Of a stretch of 64,000 nucleotides of DNA, positions 1 to 11,500 are shown piece after piece. The notes below the pieces were generated by a model, which searched no databases, had not been told where the DNA came from, and saw only the letters and a program-made list of their open reading frames with translations. Source of the DNA: Zonotrichia leucophrys gambelii (lineage: Eukaryota > Chordata > Aves > Passeriformes > Passerellidae); assembly GCF_028769735.1 (NCBI RefSeq), contig NC_088171.1:78633216-78697215 (forward strand), given 5' to 3'. The translations under genes and the position numbers were made by a program. How positions within the stretch are numbered: the stretch's first letter is position 1; each line of letters opens with the position of its first letter.

Positions 1-1476
1 GCACCTTTCATAAATAACAGCATACTGGCAATTAAGACAGGAATTCCAGCAGAAAAACAGCAATTATGGATGGTATGACAGCATTTTAAAAAGAAAAATG
101 TATTTTAAGGAAAAATCAGGACTTTCATGTTGTCATCCATGCAAGCATCTGAAAGCATGCTGAAATAATTAGGGAAGGAAAGGAAAAGAATGCCAACTAC
201 CATTTCTTGGACAATGCAAACAAAAAGCCCTACAGAGATCTGTCAGGGCACAACAGACTCCTGTTCCAGGAGTTCTGAGGGGTCCCCAGGTGTGGATCTG
301 GCAGTCAGGGCATCCTTTGGGCAGCACTGGAGCAGCCACAGCTCTGGATGAGGCTGGCACTGGCCAGGCATGGTGGGAGCTGTGGCTCACATCAGGGCCG
401 ACAGCAGAGACTCATCTTAAAAGCAGGTCCCACAAAAAGGGGCTGTGGCTTCCCCACCATTCCCAGCCACAGAAGGAAGGGGACGTTTTCATACTTACAA
501 AAATTTCCATGTTTCCTCCATGATGGGGAAATGCACTCAGAGCCCCAACAAGTACACAAGTTTGAGAAATGCCTCAGTCTTCTGCTGAGAATGGATGCTT
601 CTGCCCATATATAAGGATATATCAGTGTTGAGCAATACTGGGTTGGATAGGAAACTAGGTATACATTTCCAAAAATGCAAGAGAGCAGTGTGAAAATAAA
701 GATTTTCATTGGACAAGTGATTTCTGCCTGCATGAGATTTGAATTGGTTGACATAACTGTAAAATCTTCCACCACAGGATGAGTGTGTGTGCTCATAACA
801 AAAATCAGGCACGCTCAGTGAACCAGCAAATAATCCACTGTCACTAGCAGGGCCATTAACCATCTGCAGGGATCTTTTAGTGTAATAAAGCTGGACATGG
901 AAATGTGGCACACGGCCTTATTACTCAGGAGTGCATTTTATGTTGCATTAAACATGCAAAATTTATTTAAAATTAAACATTTTCTTAGAGCCAAAATACC
1001 TCATTTTTGTTTACAGGTGATCTCCACCAATCTGAGTTTCATTGTGAAAGGGGTGTACATGTGGTATTCAGCAAATAGAATCATGTGCCTGTATTATTAT
1101 CTAAGTAGATTTAACTTTCTACAGTCTCATTAGTATTTTTGTTCTGAATGTAATACACTGGCAATTACTCCCTTTGCTCCCTTATTAATATTTTAGGACT
1201 GTATCATCTTGTTTTCCTCAGAGGTACAGGAAGCAGCAAAAAGGAAGAAACTCATCATTGAGCTGTTTTGTTCCTCTATTTATGGTACAGGTCAATGTGT
1301 TACGGAAATCTTTTGAGAAAAAAAAAGAAGAGCAGTGTTTGGCATTTCAGCATGTGGTAACACAGTGCTTCCATTCCTATAATCCCCTGAGTAGTTTGTT
1401 ACCTGCACACCTTATTCCAGTGTAACCTCTTCTCTACATAAAGATTTGCATAAAGTGTTCATCTTGATATACAATT

Positions 1477-1526
1477 AAAACAAACAAACAAACAAAAAAC
1501 CCCACAAAAACCAAACAACCAAACAA
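1477..1526. repeat. AAAC-rich simple repeat
   Basis: Four AAAC units in a row, followed by degenerate ACCAAAC and AACCC units. It could be the decayed A-rich end of a retroposed sequence, but no flanking element was recognised. Confidence 0.8.
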
Positions 1527-3764
1527 TACCCCCTATTCTGTTTATTCCCTGAACATTTCTCCTCCATTCATTCAAACACCTTCCTCATTTTTTTTTTTTT
1601 TGTTCCTGGATATTTGACCTACAGCTGATTCTCCTCAGGTAAAAGAATTGGTATGAGCTTCCATTATTTTATTTGGAGGAAAATATTGCACAGTTATAAT
1701 ATTGCTGAGCTGGTGCTGTGGAGAAAAGAATGTACCTGTTCCCTCAGGGGTTGTATTTCTCCTGCCCGTTCCATTGCCTGCTGGAAATGCAATTCATTTC
1801 ACTGTCCCACGGTCTTATTATTACTTTTGTGTTATTTTTAACCATATCACTGTTCCTTATTATTTGTCTTGCTATAATGCCTAGATACTTCTGCCAAGAT
1901 CAAGACTGTACAAATGTGGCCTGAATCTGCCAGTAAAATGTCGCATATTGTAATGGAAGAGGTAGGAACAAGAAAAGAGAGAGCGAATACTATTGTTTCA
2001 GTTTTATGTAGAGAAAAACCAATCTAAGGGAGCTGTTCTTGCATCTGGGAGTCTAGAGCTGGTCTGAATGTCTGTGCAACTGTTCCCAAAAGAGATGGCA
2101 CAAGCGACAGCCACAGTCCTCTGGAGGCTGTTGGACACATCTGGGAGTGCAAAGAGCTGCCTGTCTTTAGGCTACCAGACGCCTCTGTTCAGCCCACTTG
2201 AGATCACTTGCTCAAGGTTCTTCAAGAAATGTATAGCAAAATGTGCTTCAATGTAAATCCCATAAGTTCCAGTGTTAATCACAAATTAATTATTCCTGGT
2301 TTCAGCTTCTCTTTTTTTTTTTTTTACTTTCTCCCAGCCACCTACACTACTGCTGTTATGAAGTGAATTATCCTTTCTTGCTTTAAATTTTTCTTCTTTC
2401 TGTTTCAATCTTTGATTTTGGCTCCAGTCCTCCTCTCTCGCTCAGCAGAAGGCTGAACGCTGCTTTGGTTGGAGGCTGTGTTACAGAATGTTCTCCACCC
2501 CTTCTGCTCTTTTGTTGGCATCTCCTCCCACCCCCAGCATGCCAAACAACTCCAATGCTCTCTGAAGCACAGGGATCGATAGCCTTTGTAATTCTGTTTT
2601 AGCCAGCGTGCCAGTAGCTGTTGGTAGACAGGCAAACAGGTGATGTATTTAAAAACTCATGTCTGTGAAATACCCACTCACAATCAGCTCTCCAAGATAA
2701 TTACATATGTGTGAAAAAAAAATTATTCTGATTCATGTCAGATGTATTTTCTTTTAAGAGTCATGTTATACATTTATTTCAGGCAAGATTATGTAGAAAA
2801 GACTGACCTTCTTAAAGCACTCTATTATTCTCTACAGTCGCATTTTCCTTTCTTTTTCTGTCACTAAGAAGTCATTCCATTTCTGTGTTGACATTTTTAT
2901 CTTCTTTTTATAGCCTTTCCAAAAGCCATGTCACTTGCTGAACTTTTGCTGACAAACAAAAGGAAGAGAAAGAAAAATGTCATAAACCTCCACATACAGC
3001 AAATGGCAAGGGCATGCTGTATTACTCAGATATGGTTGAGCAACTTTTTAGCATTCATTTCTCATTTCACTCCTTTAGTTCCACTGTCTTTTCCTTCTGG
3101 TTTTGCTTTAATTCTCTTCTACCCAGTATTTTTGATTCATCTGTTTGTTCTGACACTTCCTTTTTTTTTCCTATAATTTTTTTGGTGATTACCACTTCCT
3201 TCTTTAGAATTAATCTATTTGATTAGTTCTGTCTTCGCTTTTGTTTAGCCTCTCTGCCAACCCCTTCAGGTATTACGTTGCTATGAAAAAAATTATATGT
3301 AGATAATTTCCTAACTACACAGCGTCTGCTGTTCATTAAAATGTCTCTGTCAATGTGCCATTATTTTTGGCTTTACATTATCAAATCTGGACGAATCCAT
3401 GTTATTTACCTACTTAACAACCACCTTGTGATTTTAGGATTGAAGCATCTTGCTCTAATGCCAAGCTAAATGGCCACCAATGACTTGGCTGATGTGGAGC
3501 TGCCAGAAAAATAGATTTTCATGAGAATCAGAATTAGTGGCTGATGAGAAATATATAATATTTATATAACATATAATATATATATAATGATACTTCTTGA
3601 GAAGTCAACCTCTGCATATGCATTTTTTTAGAGCAATACTGTAAATAGCATTGTTGTTTTTGTCCTTAATATATCTGTTGCATGGCCTCCATAATAGATG
3701 CAGACTCTAGGGGGACTGAAATTGCTTTAACAGCGCTTTGCCCCAACTGGTTTGAATGTCACTC

Positions 3765-4056
3765 TCCTGCAATATGGGTCTGATGCTTTTCTGCCAACAG
3801 CACATTGCTGAGCGCGTCTCCAGTCAGGCCAAAAGGTTGGACCCGGTGTTTGGAATATACTCTGCAAGCCTCTCTGAAGAGCTTGAGAGCCATGCGATGC
3901 CGTGAGATCGTGGGCTGAGGAGTGCTGCTTTGGTTCTGTGTGCTGCTTCGGTCTTCTGATAAAATATCCACACTGAGAAAGCCACTACGATCACAACGCA
4001 GCCAGTGAAGGCTCTGGCTGAGCTCATCAGGTACTCCCTCGTCTTGAGACTACAGA
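3765..4056 (-). other. Antisense open frame with exon-like borders, unknown
   Basis: On the minus strand a frame is open for about 96 codons. It opens right after an in-frame TAG that is also the AG of a possible splice acceptor (pyrimidine-rich stretch then CTGTAG) and ends at a TGA near 3765. I do not recognise the peptide. A second overlapping frame would give a short peptide with one hydrophobic stretch. It sits about 0.5 kb upstream of the CpG island, where divergent transcripts are common. It may well be a chance frame. Confidence 0.15.
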
Positions 4057-4514
4057 TAAATGGCCAATGAGGAAGGCTTGTGATTTCATCACACTTCGGA
4101 TCTAAATGTGGCTATGGAAAAGCATATGGCTTGGCAATTGTTTTTGGTTGGTTTCTTTTTTTTTAGGTTTTATTTCTCTCTCCTTCCCTGCACAGACAGT
4201 TGCTGTCATCTTCACGAGATCAAATGTGCACTGGTGTCATACTTGATGCTGAAATTCACACCTACTTTCCTTCAGCAGCCCCAGCCAAACTTTAAAGAAT
4301 TTCCAACTGCTGAGGATTTTTTTTAGAAGGCATTTGATCATTATGCTTTTAGCAGATTTAATTTTGAAAATGAGGTGATGTAATGAATTAAAGGAAAAAA
4401 TAAAAGGCAGCCACAGAAGACTGGGAGAGCTACTGTTTCACACCCAAAGAACAACTGTTGAATATTCGTTCTGTAACATCCTGCAGCCAAAACCCCGATG
4501 AAGTAGGAAGGTCT

Positions 4515-5560
4515 GTCGGTGTCCCCTGAAGGGCCGCATCCCGCGGCGCTGGGACCCGTGGTTAAGGAGCCCCCTGAGCACAGAGCGCCGGGAGCAGGGC
4601 CAGGAGGCGGCCCCGAAGGCAGGGCAGGGAAGGGCAGGGAAGGAAGGCAGAGCCCGCGGGGCAGGGCAGGGGCCGCGGCCGCCGGGGTGCGGGGGAAGCC
4701 GGTGCTGAGGGCAGGAACGCCGGGGGCGGGCGGGAGAGCAGGCAGGGATTCTCGTCCCGGAAAGGGGCAGGGATTCCGCCCGGCTGGGCAGGCGCCAGGG
4801 CGCTGGCGAGGGCGGCGGCTTTCCCGGAGCGCTGCGGGGGCCGGTGCCCGGTGCCGGACCCTCGCCTCCCTCTCTCCCTCGCTCCGTCCCTCCCTCGCTC
4901 CGTCCCCCCGCGCGTGCCGCCCGCTCCGCCCCGCCCCGCCGCCCGCGGCCCCGCGCGCCGCTCCTCGCACAGCGCCGGCCGTGAGGGAGCGGCCGCGCCC
5001 GCCCGCCCGCCGGGTCACCTTCCCGGCCGCCGGCAGCCCCGACCGCCCCCGGGCCGCCGCCATCCGCCGCTGCGGGCCGTCCCCGCCCCGGGGGAGCGGG
5101 TGCCCCGGGGCATGAGCTGCGCCTCCGGGAGCGTCGTGCTCCCTGCCGGAGAGCCGCCGCGAGCCGCCGCCGCCCCGCTGGAGCTGCCGGCCGGGGCGGG
5201 GGAGGCAAGCGGGGACACCCCCGAGGAGGGCGAGGGCCGGAGGGGCGGCTCGGAGAGCGGGGCCGCCGGCGGCGACAAGCCCGAGACGCGCTCGGTGTGC
5301 AGCAGCAGCGAGAGCGGCAGCGGCGGCCACGGCGGCGGGGCCGGCCCCATCTGCAAGATCTGCTTCCAGGGCCCCGAGCAGGTGAGCACAGCGCCGGGGG
5401 CGGGCGGCCGAGCCCCGCACACCTTCGCACCCTCGGCTCGGGGTCGAGCCCTGTCCCTGGTGCTGATCTCGGCGGCGCTCCCCGGCTGGAATCGCCCTCC
5501 CCGGCTGCCGCTGGGCGGGCTGGCTGTGGCAAGAGCCTGGGGCGAACCTGAGCCGGCGCA
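4515..5560 (+). promoter_or_regulatory. MARCHF11: CpG island / MARCHF11 promoter and 5' region
   Basis: A sharp rise in GC and CpG density, flanked by AT-rich DNA on both sides, covers the proposed first exon and about 600 bp upstream. It contains overlapping CCGCCCC GC boxes (Sp1-type) at about 4926-4943 and a pyrimidine-rich tandem (CCCTCGCTCCGT repeated) at about 4875-4905. No TATA box stands out, as is usual for CpG-island promoters. The exact transcription start cannot be read from the sequence. Confidence 0.85.
5112..5381 (+). CDS. MARCHF11: MARCHF11 coding exon 1
   Basis: Encodes residues 1-90: the low-complexity N-terminal cytoplasmic region and the first two zinc ligands of the RING (CKIC, 81-84). 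It ends in phase 0 at CAG|GTGAGC. It lies wholly inside the CpG island and is much richer in GC than the other exons. The 5' boundary of the transcript is not visible; only the translation start is proposed. Confidence 0.9.
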
Positions 5561-8500
5561 AAGCTTTGGGGGAATTCAGGGGATTTTGCCGTGTCTGCAT
5601 CGCACGCTGGGTGTCCTCTGGCGCTCCCGCTCCCTGGTTCACCTCACAGGGACTCTACACAGTACGAATTTCTCAGGTTTCTGTTAGACTTTAAAATGAG
5701 AGTGTTAGCTTACAGGTAATGCTGAGAAGACCTCCAAGTATCATCTCTGTCGTGACGTTACTGGGCATAATATCAGCGATGGATCTGTAACTAGCATTTT
5801 ATAGCTTGTCTTGGAGTTGGAAAGAAGAGAACAGCTGATTTATATAATACAGAAACTACTGGGGGAAGTGCTTACGTACATTATTTAAGGTCCTCTCTGA
5901 CAGCTGGCTAGCTGGACAGCGCAGAGCCATGCTCCAAGAGTAAGACTCTCTTGGAATTGTGACATCACACATTTCTTTCTAAGTGATGACTTCAAATAGC
6001 TGTTGCAGAAAAGTATCCAAACCACTTTTGGTATCTTTTGAGGTATTTGAAATGGCTAATGGTACTGTTGTTTAATGCAAGGTAATATTTCAGTTGTTTC
6101 ACACAGGTACATGAACATGTGTAGACAGCTCTCTGGCTTTTATCAGAAGAAGCAGCTAGGTATTTTTAAGACAGTTACATTTTTGAGTATTTCATAGCCA
6201 AAAATACATGCTTTTCCAGATTGTGAAATTGAGACCAAGTCATTGTAACAGACCCCCTAAAGATTTTGGTATTGAGTGTACATGTATGTGAAAGGTTCCT
6301 TTAAAGTTAACATTTCTGTATTGCCTTTCCAGGGTGAATTGTTAAACCCTTGCCGCTGCGATGGCTCGGTACGATACACGCATCAGCTTTGCCTCTTAAA
6401 GTGGATAAGTGAAAGAGGGTCATGGACCTGTGAACTCTGCTGTTACAGATACCATGTTATAGCCATTAAAATGAAAAAGCCTTGTCAGGTAATTTGTTCT
6501 TTTAAAAAAAAGTATGTCTTTTCAGTCTTTTTTTTTAAACAAAATTATTCTTACTTTTACTTCCAAGGTTTTTGGAAAATGCAGCAGAAGATCCTATATG
6601 CCTCACCAGCTAGCACTTGAACCCACTTGAAGTTGGTTTTTAAAACCAGTAACATATTAAAATGTGTAGCGATTTGGTTCTGTTATGTTCTTCTAGTTTT
6701 TAATTTGCTGTAGAAATGGTTTTTAGAGGTTAGTAAATTCTGTAAGTAGTTAAATCATGCTGAGATGTGACAGAAAACTTGGATCTCCCAGATTAACTTC
6801 CTAAACTTTAAAAATGTCTTTATTGTTTGTTCAAGACTCACTCAAAAGTTGATTTTGTTCTTTCTTCAACTTGGGATCCAGAGGGGAGAGGTGACGAAAG
6901 CTTCTGTTGTCTGTGTATTCATCTACTGTAGAAATGTAAAAGGAGGTGACTTTTCAGTCTTGGCACAATTCAGAGCAGTGGAACACTCTTAAAGTTCTCT
7001 CCTCCAGAAGCTGTTTCAGAAGCTGAAATGTGCAGTAGCATTTTCCAGAGCTCCATTTCAGCAGCATCAGAACATGAGAGGGAAGTTAGAGCATTGTAGT
7101 GGTAGCACATTCAGGGAGAGGTGGGGGGAGAAACTCAAAGCTCCACCAGATCTCTTAGGGAAGCCTTAATACCACTTTGCATACCAGAATTCTTTAGGGA
7201 CTTTAAATTCCATCTTGGAAATTATATTTTATAACATCTGAGGAACACATTCAGTAAGATAATTGTATCTTTTTTTAGTTTTGATCCTAAGAGCTCAGAG
7301 ATGATGGAGCTCTCAAAGGCCAGAGCACTCGGGTCATTTTTCTGTGCCTGTGTTTGATTGGAGTTTTATAGAAAAGGCATGGTTGGGTGGTAATGGCAGT
7401 TGTGTGAACGTGATAAGCATTCCTTGTATACAGAATAACTGGAGTATTTGCTTACAGTTGTTCAGATTATGGGCAAGTACCTTCAGAGCCAGTGGACTTC
7501 AATTTTTTTCCTTTATAAATTCTCAAAGGAAAGGCTTTGGTAAGCTTTCCTGGATAGAATCTTTATGATGTTAAAAAGTAAAGGATTTGTAAAACATTCC
7601 AGAAAATGAAGGTGGTAGATTCTGTTTCTACACAGGCATGGCTTGGCATGGGGTTTAATACTTTTGGCTTTTTTTAATCTTTAAAAAAAAAATCTTTATT
7701 TCTTGCGTCTCCACAGCAATCTCATCCTTTTCCTAGCAAAGATTACAATAGCAATAGTTTGCAATTATAGTATCTGAAAATCATTGTGAGACAGCAAAGA
7801 CATGACAGAGTTGCCTGCAAAGAGGCATCTAGTACTATTTGAGATGTCCTAAGTTAGCCAAAATGTGTACACAGAATAGCAGATATGACTGAACTTGTGA
7901 GGGACTCTGGAAATGCAGATGGAGGCCAAGTGAATGTTAAAGGACATTTGAAAAGTCATTAGACACCTATCTGTCAACAGCAGAATCATGCCCAAGTTTG
8001 AAGAACAACTGTGGAAAAGAGAAGCGAAGAAGAGTCAGTAGATGATGCAGTAGGCAACAAAGTTTGGCCAAGGTTACAAGGGAAGTAAAGAGAAACTGAA
8101 GAGACAAAAGTGAAATGCCACTCATTGCATTAGTTGTCACCGTTTTTATCTTATTTTTTGGGGGGGGGGGGGAGGTGGGGCAGAAAACAGATTTATGTTT
8201 CTCATTAAATAGCTTAATTCTTTATTTATTCTTCACCCTGTCTTTCATTATTTAGGTAAGTTATTTAAGTCTGTCCTCTCTTTCTAGACAAATTAGCATA
8301 CAGAAAGATTTCATGGAGTTACATCTCAAATAATAAGTTGGACATACAATCCTGAGGTCAAATTCATGACACCCAAAAGATCACCCATCTCTTTGAGGGA
8401 ACACAGTAGCACCTTTCTCAGTCTCCTACACAGAATGTTTGTCTTGTAGTAACAGAACCTGAAAGGAAGTCTCAAACTGCAGTCATCTGTGTAATTTCAT

Positions 8501-11500
8501 AAGGGGAATCAGTCTTAAAATGCGCTTACTCACTCCCCCATACTCTTGACTGTAATAATATTTGCTGCTTTTAGCCACTGGCTTGGCTTAAACTTTTGGA
8601 CAGGTTCTGAGTTGTTTTCTACACTACACAAATGCTCATTTTAAGGTAACTTTTTGGTTAGTTTTAGCAAAAAGCTAAGGGCAAGACCATTTCAATACAG
8701 AAGGATTTTAAAACATCGTCAGCTGAAGTAGTGAATGTACTTAAAGGTTCCCAAAAAGGCAGGACTTCTTGCATTACATTAGATACAATATTTGAACAGG
8801 AGTACTTTACTCTGTCAACAACCACTAGTCTGCCTCAGTCCATCTTCCCATAATTGTCTCTACCAGTCTTTTACTTATTAGAACTTTGTGGGCAGTCTTA
8901 TAGGAGAGAAAACTGGTGCTATTAACAAAAATAGCTTTTTCTCAGGTGAATGCAGATCTGTGCCAGGTCTATGCAAGCCTGTTCTATTTACTCTCAGGTC
9001 TGTGTAGATCTACAACAGCCCTTCAGGTTTGCTTTCACCTCATGTATTTAAGGAATGTAACAATGTGTAGAGACTTAAGAAAGATTTTCCTTTGTTTTCG
9101 TTCAGAACATTGGAATAGATGTGAATATTCCATTTAATATCTAACATGTTCTGTTGTTTCCATCGCTTCATGGAAGGCAAAGTTATCTCCAAGGGTGCGT
9201 CTCCTGGGGCAGTACATTCAAGAAACAGAATATTTCTATTTTGATAGAAATTCTTCCAGTGTCAGTGTTCCAGTTCCAGATTCAGCAGCTACTACATAGT
9301 TCACCTTTAAGAATCTAATCCTGGAAACACATAGATTTTATTATGGGAATAAACCCTAAAACACAAACAAAACCCCAAATTAACTCATGGGCTAGCAGTG
9401 GAAGATGAGCACGCAAACAAGTTGATGACATTTGATATGATGTATAACAGAGATTTGGAATTTTTTCAGTATCCCTCTTAGGACCATATCAGAAAGACGT
9501 ATCTTGTACTAGTCCATTAATGAAAACATGTGTTCATGTTGCTGGACTTGCTCCATTGGTGGGGTGGAATTTGATCCAATAATAGGCCGGGCTATGTTAA
9601 TAACTTGGAAATTCCCTTACTGCCCCTCAAACTATAATGAGGGAAGCTGGAATAAAAACTGCTTTGGGCAGGGAGACTTGGAAATACTTAAAAAGGAGAG
9701 AGAAACTTCAAATGTGTGACTTGGAAATTAAACTAATTTAGAATTATAATTGAGATTAACAAAAAAGAAAAAGCTGCAAAAAGAAATATTTTTTATTAGT
9801 TCATTATAAGGTTATAATTTGTACAGATTTCCTTCCTAAAGGAAATATATTCCTAAAAGAAGTATAAACTCATTGTTGTATTTTTGTTGGTGCTATGTAA
9901 TTTTTATGATGTCAGAAGATTAGTTCACTAGACTTGCACTTAAGTATGAATGTGTATTAAAGAATATCAGTGCTCTTGTAAGATTGAAAATTAATGTTTA
10001 AAAGTGGAATAGAATAATGCAAAGGTTGAGAATATATACTTTGGTACTGAAACCTGTCACTTCTATAAGTGAGTAGTAAAGATATTTAGAGAGTAGCCTT
10101 TTCTAGACTGTTAGTGTAGTCTGTCATAAAATGGTGTTACATTAGATGTTTGATAAATCCTGTTCATTAAAACATTATATTCTGTTACTTTGGTGAAATG
10201 GACCTATTCCAAAAGTAATACAGTAGATGGATGTACCAATTTAAAACCTAATTGTGAGGCAGTTCAAACTTTTTCTGATACCAGTAAAATCACAAAACTT
10301 ATTTAAATAAGTAAATGCTTACTTGTTAGGCATGTTTTCTTAAAATAGAAAAAAGATAAGGTGGTACTTTTCAAAAGGTGAGGTTTCACTTTTCCAAATT
10401 TTGTTAAAGTGCATAATCCTCACTCATTTGAGAAAACAACTCACCGGCATCAACTAGATAAGCATGAGCAAAACTGCATAGCAGGCTGCAGGTATGTGAA
10501 TGTGTGTTACACTAAAAGGTGCAAAAGTCAAGTTCTTCAGCTACTTCAGTATGGAGGTCAGTGTCCAGAAAAAATTGTAGAGTAAATGTTTAATAAAAGT
10601 TTTTGCGAATGACTATGCTCAGCTGGATGACAGCATTAAGTTCTTCTAGGCATAGCTAAAAAGGGGAAAGGCGGAAATCTTCAATTACGCATTCTAAACT
10701 GTGCAATGTACTAAGGACAATCTATTAATGTCTCTTCCTGTACTGAAGATCCAGAAGAATACATTGTGCTATTCCATATGTCAGTGGACAAAAAAGAACA
10801 AAAAGGATTGTTCCAATATTGGACAATTTACAAAGAAATTTGAAAAAGAGATAAGGAATAAATCTATGGTACACTGGCCCTGGTACTGAGACCCCTGGTA
10901 CACTAGCCATTTCTAACTATAATTCAGTTTTTGGCATCTCAAATGGGATGTATTTTAAGAGGCCTCTTAAAAAGAAAATAATGAAGCTTTGCAAGCACCC
11001 TTTGAATATGAAGGCACTATGCAAGGGCTGTTGGAAAATAAAATACTTGGCTGAGACAGGTATCATGAACTAAATGGAAGTGAGATTCAATGCCTGAGTA
11101 GTCATTAGAAGGTAATTAATACATCAATAAATGCCTGGAAGCACTTAAAAAAATCAAATAAAATCTTTTTAATTTCATGTAATGGAGAAGAGAGTCCATC
11201 ATAGTGGAGAAAGTAGGCCAGTAACATGGTCAAAGTAGTGGAATAAAAGGAATTGTACTTGAAGCAGTTTTGTACTTGCTGAGAAGATTACTTTTGTCAT
11301 GAGCTTAAAATATGTGTTACGGTAATTGAGACATAAGACAAAAGTGATGATGAGAAATTATTTTTTACATATGAATAGACTTAGATGTGCTACTTAGAAA
11401 GCACATGCAAGCTTTAGAAATATTGAGAACAGGAGAATCCAAATATATATTTAAATTTAAGATAATTCCTGATCCTTAAGGATCATTCCAAGAACAAATT

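Larger units (their letters stand above)
1..4514. other. Upstream intergenic sequence, no supported gene
   Basis: AT-rich, with short chance open frames on both strands and no recognisable protein family. It holds an AAAC-rich simple repeat at 1477-1526, T runs near 1590 and 2310, and an AT dinucleotide-rich patch at 3548-3590. A slightly GC-richer patch at 3760-4060 carries an antisense open frame described separately. Confidence 0.7.

Noticed and set aside
392..911. Antisense frames of 124-134 codons near the left edge
   Set aside because: No family resemblance, no splice or promoter context; overlapping frames are both open, as expected by chance in such a long window.
4519..5115. 198-codon open frame on the + strand overlapping the promoter
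   Set aside because: Composition-driven, not in the frame of exon 1, no recognisable domain; best explained as part of the CpG island.
4341..5642. 433-codon open frame on the minus strand across the CpG island, and a 364-codon one in another frame
   Set aside because: Stop codons are rare in such GC-rich DNA. The peptides are low-complexity Ala/Gly/Pro/Arg, and the real MARCHF11 exon 1 lies on the opposite strand.
6276..6620. 114-codon frame containing the RING core
   Set aside because: The RING residues are real, but the flanks are intron sequence; the GT-AG borders at 6333 and 6488 define the exon.
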